The notes: generated by a model from the sequence alone, not told the origin. Counted from the first letter of the stretch, positions 1 through 5,124 are shown. The stretch is DNA of 6,435 nt from JADKCL01 sp046050405 (GCA_046050405.1 JBJOPY010000296.1:1-6435); one strand, 5' to 3'. Program-made: numbers and translations.

Positions 1-384
1 CTTGCCTTTTGGCAGATCCCATTTCCCGTCCCGGAAGATCATCAGCAGCTCGTCGTGACTGTTCAGGACCAGCCCCCCCGCAGCCTTGATCATTCGGTAG
101 GCCTCCAGGTACCTTGTCTCGAATCTGTGCTTTTCCTCTCTGGAACCGAATAGAAGTATGAGATGTGCCCGTCTGAGGGCGATGCGTGGGTCGCGGTGGA
201 TGCGCAGGATTTCTTTCCGCTTGATGCCCGTGGCGTCGGCATAGAAAACCTGGTTCTGAAAGAAAATATCTCCGCAAAGGAGCTGTTCCTCAATCTGCTG
301 CAACGGCTGGGTCTCAAAGCTGAAATGAGGGTTGTCGTGCCGCAGCTCGAAGGAAATTGCAAAGTTGTCCGCAAAAATTTTCAT
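1..384 (-). CDS. Nudix hydrolase, N-terminal part (runs off left edge)
   Basis: The minus-strand frame from the ATG at 384 stays open to the window edge and gives 128 residues. It begins MKIFADNFAISFEL. At residues 101-128 it enters a Nudix fold: AAGGLVLNSHDELLMI followed by RDGKWDLPKGK, the strand and lead-in that come directly before the Nudix box. The catalytic box itself (GX5EX7REUXEEXGU) would start at the last glycine and lies outside the window, so hydrolase activity is inferred. Nudix enzymes cleave nucleoside diphosphates linked to another group; the substrate cannot be told here. The roughly 100 residues before the Nudix part match no domain I can name, but Bacteroidota Nudix proteins encoded beside pyrE commonly carry such an extension. 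The gene diverges from pyrE with only 16 bp between start codons. No Shine-Dalgarno sequence is visible. The identification is firm; the exact start is likely. Confidence 0.9.
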   Translation of the reverse strand, partial: MKIFADNFAISFELRHDNPHFSFETQPLQQIEEQLLCGDIFFQNQVFYADATGIKRKEILRIHRDPRIALRRAHLILLFGSREEKHRFETRYLEAYRMIKAAGGLVLNSHDELLMIFRDGKWDLPKGK

Positions 385-403
385 AATTTCGCCACCAAAG
401 ATG
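365..403. promoter_or_regulatory. Possible overlapping divergent promoters for the Nudix gene and pyrE
   Basis: The two start codons are 16 bp apart, so any promoter must lie inside the opposite gene. For pyrE, TTG at 365-367 and TAATTTCG at 384-391 resemble the Bacteroidota -33/-7 pattern (TTG / TAnnTTTG), with 16 bp between and one -7 mismatch. For the Nudix gene, CATCTTTG on the minus strand (403-396) is a one-mismatch -7 with no well-spaced TTG. Both would give very short leaders. These are weak matches by eye and could be chance. Confidence 0.22.
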
Positions 404-1054
404 GAAACTTTCTCTGCAAAAATCGCTGAGCAACTGTTAAAAATCAAAGCTGTACAGCTTCGGCCTGAGAATCCGTTCCGCTGGGCGTCAGGCTGGCGCT
501 CACCCGTGTACTGCGACAACCGTCTGACCCTTTCATTTCCAGCACTCAGGGCGGAAATCACGGAGGGTCTGGCAGCAGTCATACGGAAGAATTATCCGGA
601 TGCCACGGGCGTGGCGGGTGTGGCAACTGCTGGAATCGCGCAAGGGGCACTGGTGGCAGACCGCCTGGGGCTTCCCTTCCTCTACATCCGTCCGGAGGCC
701 AAGCAACATGGCATGGGCAATCAGATCGAAGGACGCATGCAACCCGAGTTGGTTTATGTCGTCTTGGAAGACTTGATCTCGACAGGTGGCAGCAGCTTGG
801 CCGCAGTGAAGGCCCTTCGCGGTGCCGGGGGAACTGTCGCAGGCATCGCCGCAATGTTTGACTATGGGTTTCCGCATTCCAAGGCGGCCTTTGCGGAAGC
901 CGGGGTCATCTGCCACGCGATCGTGATGCTGGAGGAGCTCCTGACAAAAGCGACAGAAATCCACTATATTCAACCCCGCGAACTGGAGGTGATCCGCGAA
1001 TGGCGGGGCGATCCAGTCGCCTGGACAGCCAAGATCGAGGCGATTGCCAAGTGA
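401..1054 (+). CDS. pyrE: Orotate phosphoribosyltransferase
   Basis: PyrE joins orotate to PRPP to make orotidine 5'-monophosphate, the fifth step of de novo UMP synthesis; it is a cytosolic dimer. The 217-residue product has the family marks in order. The N-terminal segment FRWASGWRSPVYCDNR is at 26-41. The flexible catalytic loop RPEAKQHG is at 97-104, followed by GNQIEG; the usual RKExKxHG reads R-P-E here, while Lys101 and His103 are kept. The PRPP-binding loop VVLEDLISTGGSS is at 120-132, with the Glu-Asp pair at 123-124. The frame is open 23 codons further upstream, but that stretch overlaps the divergent Nudix gene and lacks PyrE similarity, so the ATG at 401 (METFSAKIAEQLL) is chosen. 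No Shine-Dalgarno sequence is visible. nuoC follows after 41 bp and the pair probably share a transcript ending at the 1610-1641 terminator. Confidence 0.97.
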   Translation: METFSAKIAEQLLKIKAVQLRPENPFRWASGWRSPVYCDNRLTLSFPALRAEITEGLAAVIRKNYPDATGVAGVATAGIAQGALVADRLGLPFLYIRPEAKQHGMGNQIEGRMQPELVYVVLEDLISTGGSSLAAVKALRGAGGTVAGIAAMFDYGFPHSKAAFAEAGVICHAIVMLEELLTKATEIHYIQPRELEVIREWRGDPVAWTAKIEAIAK

Positions 1055-1068
1055 AGCTTTTGGTAGAT

Positions 1069-1095
1069 GATTGAAATTCAATTGAATCCTAGGAT
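1069..1095. repeat. Cluster of short palindromes in the pyrE-nuoC spacer
   Basis: Within this 27-bp AT-rich stretch lie TTGAAATTCAA (odd palindrome, 1071-1081), TTCAATTGAA (perfect, 1077-1086) and ATCCTAGGAT (perfect, 1086-1095). The last one directly abuts the nuoC ATG and contains AGGA, too close to the start to act as a normal Shine-Dalgarno sequence. Ten-base palindromes occur by chance several times in a window of this size, so only the clustering is notable. A role as operator or mRNA structure is speculative. Confidence 0.3.
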
Positions 1096-1590
1096 ATGAG
1101 CACAATTCAGCCAAGTGAATACCACGAAATCCAAGATTGGATCATCGGCACCACCCAATATGCAGGGGAGACGACCATCGAAGTCCAGCCGTCCGCGATC
1201 CTGCAGGTATGTGAAATCCTCAAGACAAAATTTGGGTTCACATACCTCGCTGACATCACCGCGATAGACTATTACACGGACGACAACCGGTTCGGGGTGG
1301 CCTACAACATCGTCAACATCGCCAATAAGCGGCGCCTTCGCATCTTGGCAAGGCTGGAGGAGAAAGAGCCTGTGATTCAATCAGTGGTCAGCGTCTGGCA
1401 GGCGGCCAACTGGTTTGAGCGGGAAGCCTGGGACATGATGGGCATTCGCTTCCATGGGCACCCTGATCCTCGCAGGATCTACATGCCGGAAGATTTCGAG
1501 TATTTCCCCCTTCGGAAGGAATTTCCGCTGATTGGCATACCCGGATCCATCCAGACACCGACCCCTGATGGCCCCAAGGAATACAGATAG
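1096..1590 (+). CDS. nuoC: NADH-quinone oxidoreductase subunit C (complex I 30 kDa subunit)
   Basis: NuoC is a peripheral-arm subunit of respiratory complex I, sitting with NuoD and NuoB near the quinone site on the cytoplasmic side. The 164-residue protein carries the 30-kDa subunit signature at about 107-128: FEREAWDMMGIRFHGHPDPRRI, matching EREx(W/F)DMxGIxFxxHPDxRRI. It is followed by PLRKEFPL at 138-145 (usual form PLRKDYPL). Upstream, LADITAIDYY at 51-60 fits the conserved FxxLxDxTAxDY region. Length suits a stand-alone subunit and it is not fused to NuoD. The ATG at 1096 gives the expected N-terminus and has no clear Shine-Dalgarno sequence. Oddly, no other nuo gene is near: pyrE lies 41 bp upstream and a terminator plus an unrelated secreted protein lie downstream. 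Family assignment is firm. Whether this copy is the one used in complex I cannot be seen. Confidence 0.94.
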   Translation: MSTIQPSEYHEIQDWIIGTTQYAGETTIEVQPSAILQVCEILKTKFGFTYLADITAIDYYTDDNRFGVAYNIVNIANKRRLRILARLEEKEPVIQSVVSVWQAANWFEREAWDMMGIRFHGHPDPRRIYMPEDFEYFPLRKEFPLIGIPGSIQTPTPDGPKEYR

Positions 1591-1609
1591 TGCCTCCAAG
1601 CCATTCTGA

Positions 1610-1641
1610 AGCCGGAAACGGCTGGTTTCCGGTTGTTCTTT
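1610..1641 (+). terminator. Intrinsic terminator after pyrE-nuoC
   Basis: Twenty bases after the nuoC stop there is a perfect 8-bp inverted repeat, CCGGAAAC (1612-1619) and GTTTCCGG (1625-1632), with the 5-nt loop GGCTG. A G-T wobble and an A-T pair extend the stem to 10 bp. The T-rich tract TTGTTCTTT follows (1633-1641). This is a standard Rho-independent terminator form on the plus strand and closes the pyrE-nuoC unit. The reverse strand lacks an equivalent T tract. Confidence 0.82.
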
Positions 1642-1709
1642 GATCGATTCCCCTACCGTACTCACCCATTCATCCCCCGATGGATAGGGATTATTGATCA
1701 ATTTTTGCA

Positions 1710-1740
1710 TTGGGATCTGACTGTGATTCACCTATCTTCG
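1710..1740 (+). promoter_or_regulatory. Candidate Bacteroidota-type promoter for the secreted protein gene
   Basis: TTG at 1710-1712 and TATCTTCG at 1733-1740 are 20 bp apart, close to the Bacteroidota housekeeping pattern of TTG and TAnnTTTG. Five of the six defined -7 bases match. Transcription would begin near 1746, about 24 nt before the ATG at 1770. The element sits after the nuoC terminator, where a new promoter is needed. This is pattern matching by eye only. Confidence 0.38.
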
Positions 1741-1769
1741 TTGGACGGTTTTATTCATTGCAAGCGGAA

Positions 1770-2429
1770 ATGAGGCACTACCTGGTCCTCCCATTGATCC
1801 TAGGGTTTTCCATCGTTCAGCCCTTCATGATGGAATCGCCCTTGGCTGCACAAGCCGATCTCAAGGTCATTTTAGTGGATCTGAAAGTGAAAAGCCCTGC
1901 GGATGTACCCAAATGCCTGGGGACAGGCCTGGATTCCAAGCGGGTGGAGCTGAGCCTGGAACCCGATGAGCTGCTGAATACGCTGGAGGACTATTCCATG
2001 GGCGAGGATCCCCTCGAGGGGCCTGATTGTTTCATGCCCGAACTGAAGGTCATTTTCAGGGAATATACGTACGTTTTCTCGATCTACTGTACTTCGGTCA
2101 AGAAATACGGGAATTCCGCACCCTTCATCCCATCGACGAAGCAGCTGAGGTCTGACATTTCCATGACGGAGTCCGTCGTGAAAGTTTTGGACAATCTGCG
2201 GAGGCAGTACTTCGGCTCCACTGTCGATCCGAAGGTCGCAGCACTTTTCAACCAGGCGAAGAGGATTCCCGATGAGAAGATCGATGACTCCAACCTGTAC
2301 CTAGAGGTGGACGATGAAAAGGATCTGGAAAAAGACGCCCTGGACCAAGAGGGGTGGTTCAACAAGGTCAAGGATCCGGGCCTCGACGAAGCTGACAGCA
2401 TGGACGGCGAGCGTAGCGGCGGACAGTAG
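1770..2429 (+). CDS. Predicted secreted protein of unknown function
   Basis: I do not recognise this 219-residue protein. The frame is open further upstream, but the ATG at 1770 starts a good signal peptide: MRH, a hydrophobic run (YLVLPLILGFSIVQPFM) and a likely type I cleavage after LAAQA near residue 29. No lipobox cysteine is present. The mature part holds a short beta-like start (LKVILVDLKVK), then a region with three cysteines (49, 87, 107). The most family-like stretch is about 91-150: ELKVIFREYTYVFSIYC, then TKQLRSDISMTESVVKVLDN. The last 50 residues are strongly acidic (LEVDDEKDLEKDALDQEG) and probably disordered. The protein is likely periplasmic or outer-surface. It has its own candidate promoter, follows a terminator, and converges on pyrB with an 85-bp gap, so it appears monocistronic. 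The coding call is well supported; function is unknown. Confidence 0.8.
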   Translation: MRHYLVLPLILGFSIVQPFMMESPLAAQADLKVILVDLKVKSPADVPKCLGTGLDSKRVELSLEPDELLNTLEDYSMGEDPLEGPDCFMPELKVIFREYTYVFSIYCTSVKKYGNSAPFIPSTKQLRSDISMTESVVKVLDNLRRQYFGSTVDPKVAALFNQAKRIPDEKIDDSNLYLEVDDEKDLEKDALDQEGWFNKVKDPGLDEADSMDGERSGGQ

Positions 2430-2476
2430 CCTTCCCGAGGTCAGCCCATCCGTGTTGCTCGCGCCCGCTGCAGCCT

Positions 2477-2496
2477 GGGCGACCGGGGTGTCGCTC
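2477..2496. terminator. Weak hairpin between convergent genes
   Basis: GCGAC (2479-2483) pairs with GTCGC (2490-2494) around the loop CGGGGT, and a G-T and a G-C pair extend it to 7 bp. It lies in the 85-bp gap between the stops of the secreted protein gene (2429) and pyrB (2515), where both transcripts must end. There is no T tract on either side, so it is at best a partial or factor-assisted terminator. Convergent transcription may itself contribute. Confidence 0.28.
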
Positions 2497-2514
2497 CCGC
2501 ATCAAACGTAGCGA

Positions 2515-3438
2515 TCACTCGTCCTCTCTTTTCGCCAGCAAATACATCACTGCCATCCGCACCGCCAATCCATTTTCCACCTGGTCCAGGATGATGGCCT
2601 GGTCGCAGTCCGCGACTTCCGAACTGATTTCCACCCCGCGATTGATCGGTCCCGGATGCATGACGATCAGCTTCTTCTTGGCTGCTTGCAGCCGGTCCAT
2701 CGTCAGGCCATACTGCAGCGTGTATTCCCTCAGCGTCGGGAAGTAGCGCACCTCCTGCCGCTCCAGCTGGATCCGCAGCATGTTGACCGCGTCCGCCCAG
2801 TCGAGCGTGTCTTGCAAATCGTAGCTGACCTCTACGCCCAATTCGTGCAGGTACTTGGGGATCAGTGTCGGGGGGCCGCAGACCCTGACACGGGCTCCCA
2901 GCTTCTGGAGCGCGAAGATGTTGCTCAAGGCGACGCGGCTATGCAGGATGTCCCCGATGATGGCGACACATAGGCCCCTGACCTCACCGAAATTTTCCCG
3001 CAAGGAGAAGCAATCCAGCAGTGCCTGGGTGGGATGTTCATGTGCACCGTCGCCAGCGTTGATGATCGTCGCCTGGATATGGCGACTCAGGAAGGCGGGG
3101 ACTCCTGCATTGGAATGGCGAATGACCACCATGTCCACTTTCATCGCCAGGATGTTATTGACGGTGTCCAGAAGGGTTTCACCCTTCTTCACACTGCTGC
3201 TGCTGGCGGAGAAGTTGATGACGTCAGCGGACAATCGCTTCTGTGCCAGCTCGAAGGAGATTCGCGTTCGGGTCGAATTCTCGAAGAAGAGGTTGGCGAC
3301 GGTCAAGTCCCGGAGCGAGGGAACCTTCTTGATCGGGCGATTGATCACTTCCTTGAATTCGTCTGCCGTGCGGAATATCAGGGCAATGTCCTCTGCCGTC
3401 ATTCCTTGAATCCCTAGTAGATGTTTCGAGCTCAGCAT
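2515..3438 (-). CDS. pyrB: Aspartate carbamoyltransferase catalytic subunit
   Basis: PyrB condenses carbamoyl phosphate with aspartate to give N-carbamoyl-aspartate, the first committed step of pyrimidine synthesis, in the cytosol. The 307-residue length is normal for the catalytic chain. Landmarks: the carbamoyl-phosphate loop FFENSTRTRISFE at 51-63; the '80s loop' SSSSVKKGETLLDT at 79-92, which reaches into the neighbouring subunit's active site; HPTQALLD at 135-142; and HPGPINRGVEI at 261-271. The N-terminus (MLSSKHLLGIQGM) fits the family start. The ATG directly abuts the pyrR stop (TAA then ATG, zero gap), with no Shine-Dalgarno sequence, so translation is probably coupled to pyrR. No pyrI regulatory-subunit gene is adjacent; control by PyrR or the transcript is a reasonable inference. 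It is the last gene of the EVE-pyrR-pyrB unit inside the window. Confidence 0.98.
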   Translation of the reverse strand: MLSSKHLLGIQGMTAEDIALIFRTADEFKEVINRPIKKVPSLRDLTVANLFFENSTRTRISFELAQKRLSADVINFSASSSSVKKGETLLDTVNNILAMKVDMVVIRHSNAGVPAFLSRHIQATIINAGDGAHEHPTQALLDCFSLRENFGEVRGLCVAIIGDILHSRVALSNIFALQKLGARVRVCGPPTLIPKYLHELGVEVSYDLQDTLDWADAVNMLRIQLERQEVRYFPTLREYTLQYGLTMDRLQAAKKKLIVMHPGPINRGVEISSEVADCDQAIILDQVENGLAVRMAVMYLLAKREDE

Positions 3439-3996
3439 TTATCGCGATTCTATTCTTACACTGTCTTCGCCGCCACCTTCCTGGAGGCGAACGATCACTT
3501 TTTCGGAAGACAAGGCATCCACGGTGATGCCAATGTAGCGAGCCTCCAGGGGTAGCTCTCGCTGTCGGTGGCGATCCACCAGCACCAGCAGTTCCACGGA
3601 ACTCGGTCTTCCGAAAGCGAGCATGGCATCCAAGGCTGCACGGATCGTCCGGCCGGTGTACAGCACGTCGTCCACAAGGATGACCCGTTTCCCCTCGACC
3701 AGGAAATCCACCTTGGTGCGGTTTGCGATCAGTGGGGAGCCGTGGCGAAGGATGTCATCCCGGAAGAAGGTCACGTCCAGCTCTCCGTAAGGAAGCTCCA
3801 CGGCCGGTCTCAGGGAGAGCAGCAGCCGGTGGATGCGCCTTCCAAGATGGCTCCCCCGGGGCTGCAATGCGAGCATCACACTGTTTTTAAAGTCGATGTG
3901 ATGCTCGATGAGCTGATGGCACAGCCGAAGCAGGGTCACCTCCAGCTGTCCCGGCAGGAAGAGGTCGCGCCGATGCCCGGACGGATGGTTATCCAT
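3439..3996 (-). CDS. pyrR: Bifunctional pyr regulator / uracil phosphoribosyltransferase
   Basis: PyrR proteins have a type I phosphoribosyltransferase fold. In Gram-positive bacteria they bind pyr mRNA in response to UMP/UTP and attenuate the operon; many also convert uracil and PRPP to UMP. The 185-residue product has ALQPRGSHLGRRI at 43-55 (the family's RG-containing substrate loop), the PRPP loop VILVDDVLYTGRT at 105-117 with both aspartates (109, 110), and the PyrR-typical LVDRHRQRELPLEARYIG at 139-156. The ATG at 3996 is preferred over one 12 codons upstream because a strong GGGAGGG lies 7 nt before it and the N-terminus then has normal length. It overlaps the EVE stop by 8 nt and abuts pyrB. 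Whether it regulates RNA in this lineage is not shown: I found no convincing PyrR-binding loop consensus upstream. Confidence 0.96.
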   Translation of the reverse strand: MDNHPSGHRRDLFLPGQLEVTLLRLCHQLIEHHIDFKNSVMLALQPRGSHLGRRIHRLLLSLRPAVELPYGELDVTFFRDDILRHGSPLIANRTKVDFLVEGKRVILVDDVLYTGRTIRAALDAMLAFGRPSSVELLVLVDRHRQRELPLEARYIGITVDALSSEKVIVRLQEGGGEDSVRIESR

Positions 3997-4411
3997 GGAC
4001 GATCCCTCCCGCCATGGCGACGATCTGCTCAAATTCCGGCTGGGTCACGGGCTGTACGGAGAGCCTCGAATTCCGGATCAGGACCATGCCGGCCAGTTTC
4101 GGATCGGCCTTGATCTCGTCCAGAGACACGGGGCGCTTCAGCAAGCCTTCGGCCACGATCCTGACAGCCACCCAGCGGTTGTCATCGGTGGTGGGGTCCT
4201 GGTAGGCGGGCTCGACGATCCTCACCACCCCGACGACCGTGCGGTCCTCCCCCGAGTAGTACATCAGTCCCAGGTCGTCCACCTTCATGGATTTCAGATG
4301 GTTGCGTGCCGCGTAATTGCGAACGCCATCCCAATCGGACGGCCCTTGCTCCACTAGTCCTTCCCAATCAAAGACATGGGGTTCCGTTTTCAGCAGCCAG
4401 TATTGCATCAT
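3989..4411 (-). CDS. EVE domain-containing protein
   Basis: EVE domains are small PUA/YTH-related folds thought to recognise modified bases in nucleic acid; their cellular role is poorly defined. The 140-residue protein is essentially one EVE domain. It shows the opening YWLLKTEPHVFDWEGL (residues 4-19), then WDGVRNYAARN at 27-37, the short strand LMYYSG at 49-54, VVGVVRIV at 59-66, AYQDPT at 69-74, and the closing LIRNSRLSVQPVT at 111-123, all in family order. Two adjacent ATGs (4411 and 4408) are equivalent starts. An upstream in-frame stretch to 4498 lacks family similarity and is left out. The TAA stop lies inside the first codons of pyrR (8-nt overlap, ATGGATAA), so it is the first gene of a pyrR-pyrB operon. 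A near-palindrome sits just before the start codon. Confidence 0.94.
   Translation of the reverse strand: MMQYWLLKTEPHVFDWEGLVEQGPSDWDGVRNYAARNHLKSMKVDDLGLMYYSGEDRTVVGVVRIVEPAYQDPTTDDNRWVAVRIVAEGLLKRPVSLDEIKADPKLAGMVLIRNSRLSVQPVTQPEFEQIVAMAGGIVHG
3993..4025 (-). repeat. Short direct repeat flanking the pyrR ribosome binding site
   Basis: On the minus strand GATCGTCGCCATGG (4025-4012) is repeated as GATCGTCCATGG (4004-3993), identical apart from a 2-nt deletion. The downstream copy contains the pyrR start codon and the two copies bracket the GGAGG core. In the EVE reading frame they encode IVAM and IVHG. The upstream copy also forms the palindrome CGCCATGGCG directly before GGAGGG. It may be a small duplication, a regulatory RNA element, or chance. 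Confidence 0.4.
4004..4010 (-). promoter_or_regulatory. Ribosome binding site of pyrR
   Basis: On the minus strand GGGAGGG is followed by 7 nt (ATCGTCC) and then the ATG at 3996. It lies inside the end of the EVE gene and fixes the pyrR start. It is the only strong Shine-Dalgarno match at a recognised start here. Most other genes in the window lack one, as is usual in Bacteroidota, so it stands out. Confidence 0.6.
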
Positions 4412-4635
4412 GTTCGAACGAATTTGTTCGCAAGTTTCAAAAATTCGCGGCAACGAGAAATAATGAGTCGTCCAGATGATCCACAAATTTTCTCGCAACC
4501 GCTGGCAGCGGAGCCTGCAGCGGCTTGGAGTCCCGGCAGGCCGTCCGAAAAAATTCAGTCCTCAGATCAAAATTCAGGGAATCCTGGATGAAAGCATTGG
4601 GAATAGTGCTACATTTGCAATCTTTCATTGGCAGG
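4412..4635. promoter_or_regulatory. Divergent non-coding region between the EVE-pyrR-pyrB operon and the membrane-protein/secD side
   Basis: This 224-bp stretch separates two divergent transcription units and should hold the promoters of both. It is more AT-rich than the flanking genes, and I support no coding sequence in it. On the plus strand TACATTTG (4610-4617) matches the Bacteroidota -7 consensus TAnnTTTG exactly, but the nearest TTG is only 10 bp upstream, so the -33 part is poor. On the minus strand AAAATTTG (4491-4484) is a one-mismatch -7. GCAGCGG is repeated at 4505-4511 and 4517-4523. I looked for the Gram-positive PyrR-binding consensus (UCCNGNGAGG) and for an attenuator on the pyrR side, and found neither. 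Confidence 0.4.
4415..4430. repeat. 16-bp near-palindrome just upstream of the EVE start
   Basis: CGAACGAATTTGTTCG pairs with itself at 7 of 8 positions; the one mismatch is G opposite T. It begins 3 bp before the ATG at 4411 and overlaps a second, perfect 8-bp palindrome, GTTCGAAC (4412-4419). Its position would suit a repressor operator or an mRNA structure hiding the start. A palindrome of this quality is expected about twice by chance in a window this size, so position is the main argument. Confidence 0.35.
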
Positions 4636-5034
4636 ATGCGTCATTTGAACAGGATTCTGGGTTTCGTCACCGTCGGCTTCGTGCTGGTCTTCATGGGGAA
4701 GGTCAGCAAGACAAGCCTGTATTCAGCTTATTTCAAGACCATTGCCGATGTAGAAATACGCAATTCACAGGCATTGCATCCAGGTGATGCGGATTTCGTG
4801 GCAGCACTGCCGAAGTCGCCGCAGAACCTCCTGAACCGCGCGATCTCATGCGGAAATGCCGATCCATTGCAGGCGGGGTTTTCCCTGGACGCCAAGCCAG
4901 CGGACGGGGGCACTGTCCCGGCAGTCCGGCTGGACATCGCGATGATCGGCCTTCGGTACTGCAGGGAGTTCGCCCCAAGGGCTCCCGGAACCTGGTCCAT
5001 TCCAGACAACCTGACCAGGAACACGCTCCACTGA
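4636..5034 (+). CDS. Small predicted membrane-anchored protein, unknown function
   Basis: I do not recognise this product. From the ATG at 4636 it is 132 residues. It has a short basic start (MRHLNRI), one hydrophobic segment (LGFVTVGFVLVFM, about 8-20) and then a soluble tail with no motif I can name. The tail has two cysteines (72 and 109) and a Gly/Pro/Ala-rich middle (AGFSLDAKPADGGT). Coding is suggested by C/G-ending codons through the frame, as in the neighbours, and by the N-terminal anchor. An in-frame ATG at 4588 with AGGGA 7 nt upstream would add 16 residues. I prefer 4636 because the codons between are AT-ending and a TACATTTG -7-like element lies there. It precedes secD by 90 bp on the same strand and could share its transcript. 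It may be a lineage-specific protein, or not a gene at all. Confidence 0.55.
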   Translation: MRHLNRILGFVTVGFVLVFMGKVSKTSLYSAYFKTIADVEIRNSQALHPGDADFVAALPKSPQNLLNRAISCGNADPLQAGFSLDAKPADGGTVPAVRLDIAMIGLRYCREFAPRAPGTWSIPDNLTRNTLH

Positions 5035-5124
5035 GGGCATGACGTCCAGCTCACTGGGCGGCGGCGGCCACTGGAGGAGTGATTTTTGTTGACCACTTGA
5101 AAATAATTCATTTTTAATACTCAG

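Noticed and set aside
90..374. Minus-strand open frame of 94 codons at the left edge
   Set aside because: It is out of frame with the Nudix protein read from 384, is low in recognisable content and rich in Ser/Arg. The Nudix frame explains this DNA.
163..429. Plus-strand open frame of 88 codons
   Set aside because: It lies antisense to the Nudix gene and overlaps the pyrE start; it has no family features.
533..1114. 193-codon minus-strand open frame opposite pyrE
   Set aside because: Antisense shadow of pyrE. Composition (Cys/His-rich) is typical of an opposite-strand read of GC-rich coding DNA.
1693..1702. Perfect 10-bp palindrome ATTGATCAAT near the candidate promoter of the secreted protein gene
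   Set aside because: Several 10-bp palindromes are expected by chance in this window and nothing else supports a site.
1381..1731. Minus-strand open frame over the end of nuoC and the terminator
   Set aside because: It runs through a strong plus-strand terminator and the conserved end of nuoC, with no family signal.
2855..3409. 184-codon plus-strand open frame opposite pyrB
   Set aside because: Antisense to a fully conserved pyrB; no recognisable domain.
3568..4113. 181-codon plus-strand open frame opposite pyrR and EVE
   Set aside because: Spans two well-supported opposite-strand genes and looks like a His/Gln-rich antisense read.
4412..4498. Longer EVE product starting at 4498
   Set aside because: EVE proteins start almost directly at the YWLLKTEP strand; the extra 29 residues show no similarity and would cover the likely promoter and leader.
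4437..4628. 63-codon minus-strand open frame upstream of EVE (possible leader peptide)
   Set aside because: No start signal, mixed codon endings unlike the neighbours, and no repeated pyrimidine- or regulation-linked feature. It lies in the AT-rich divergent region, treated here as non-coding.
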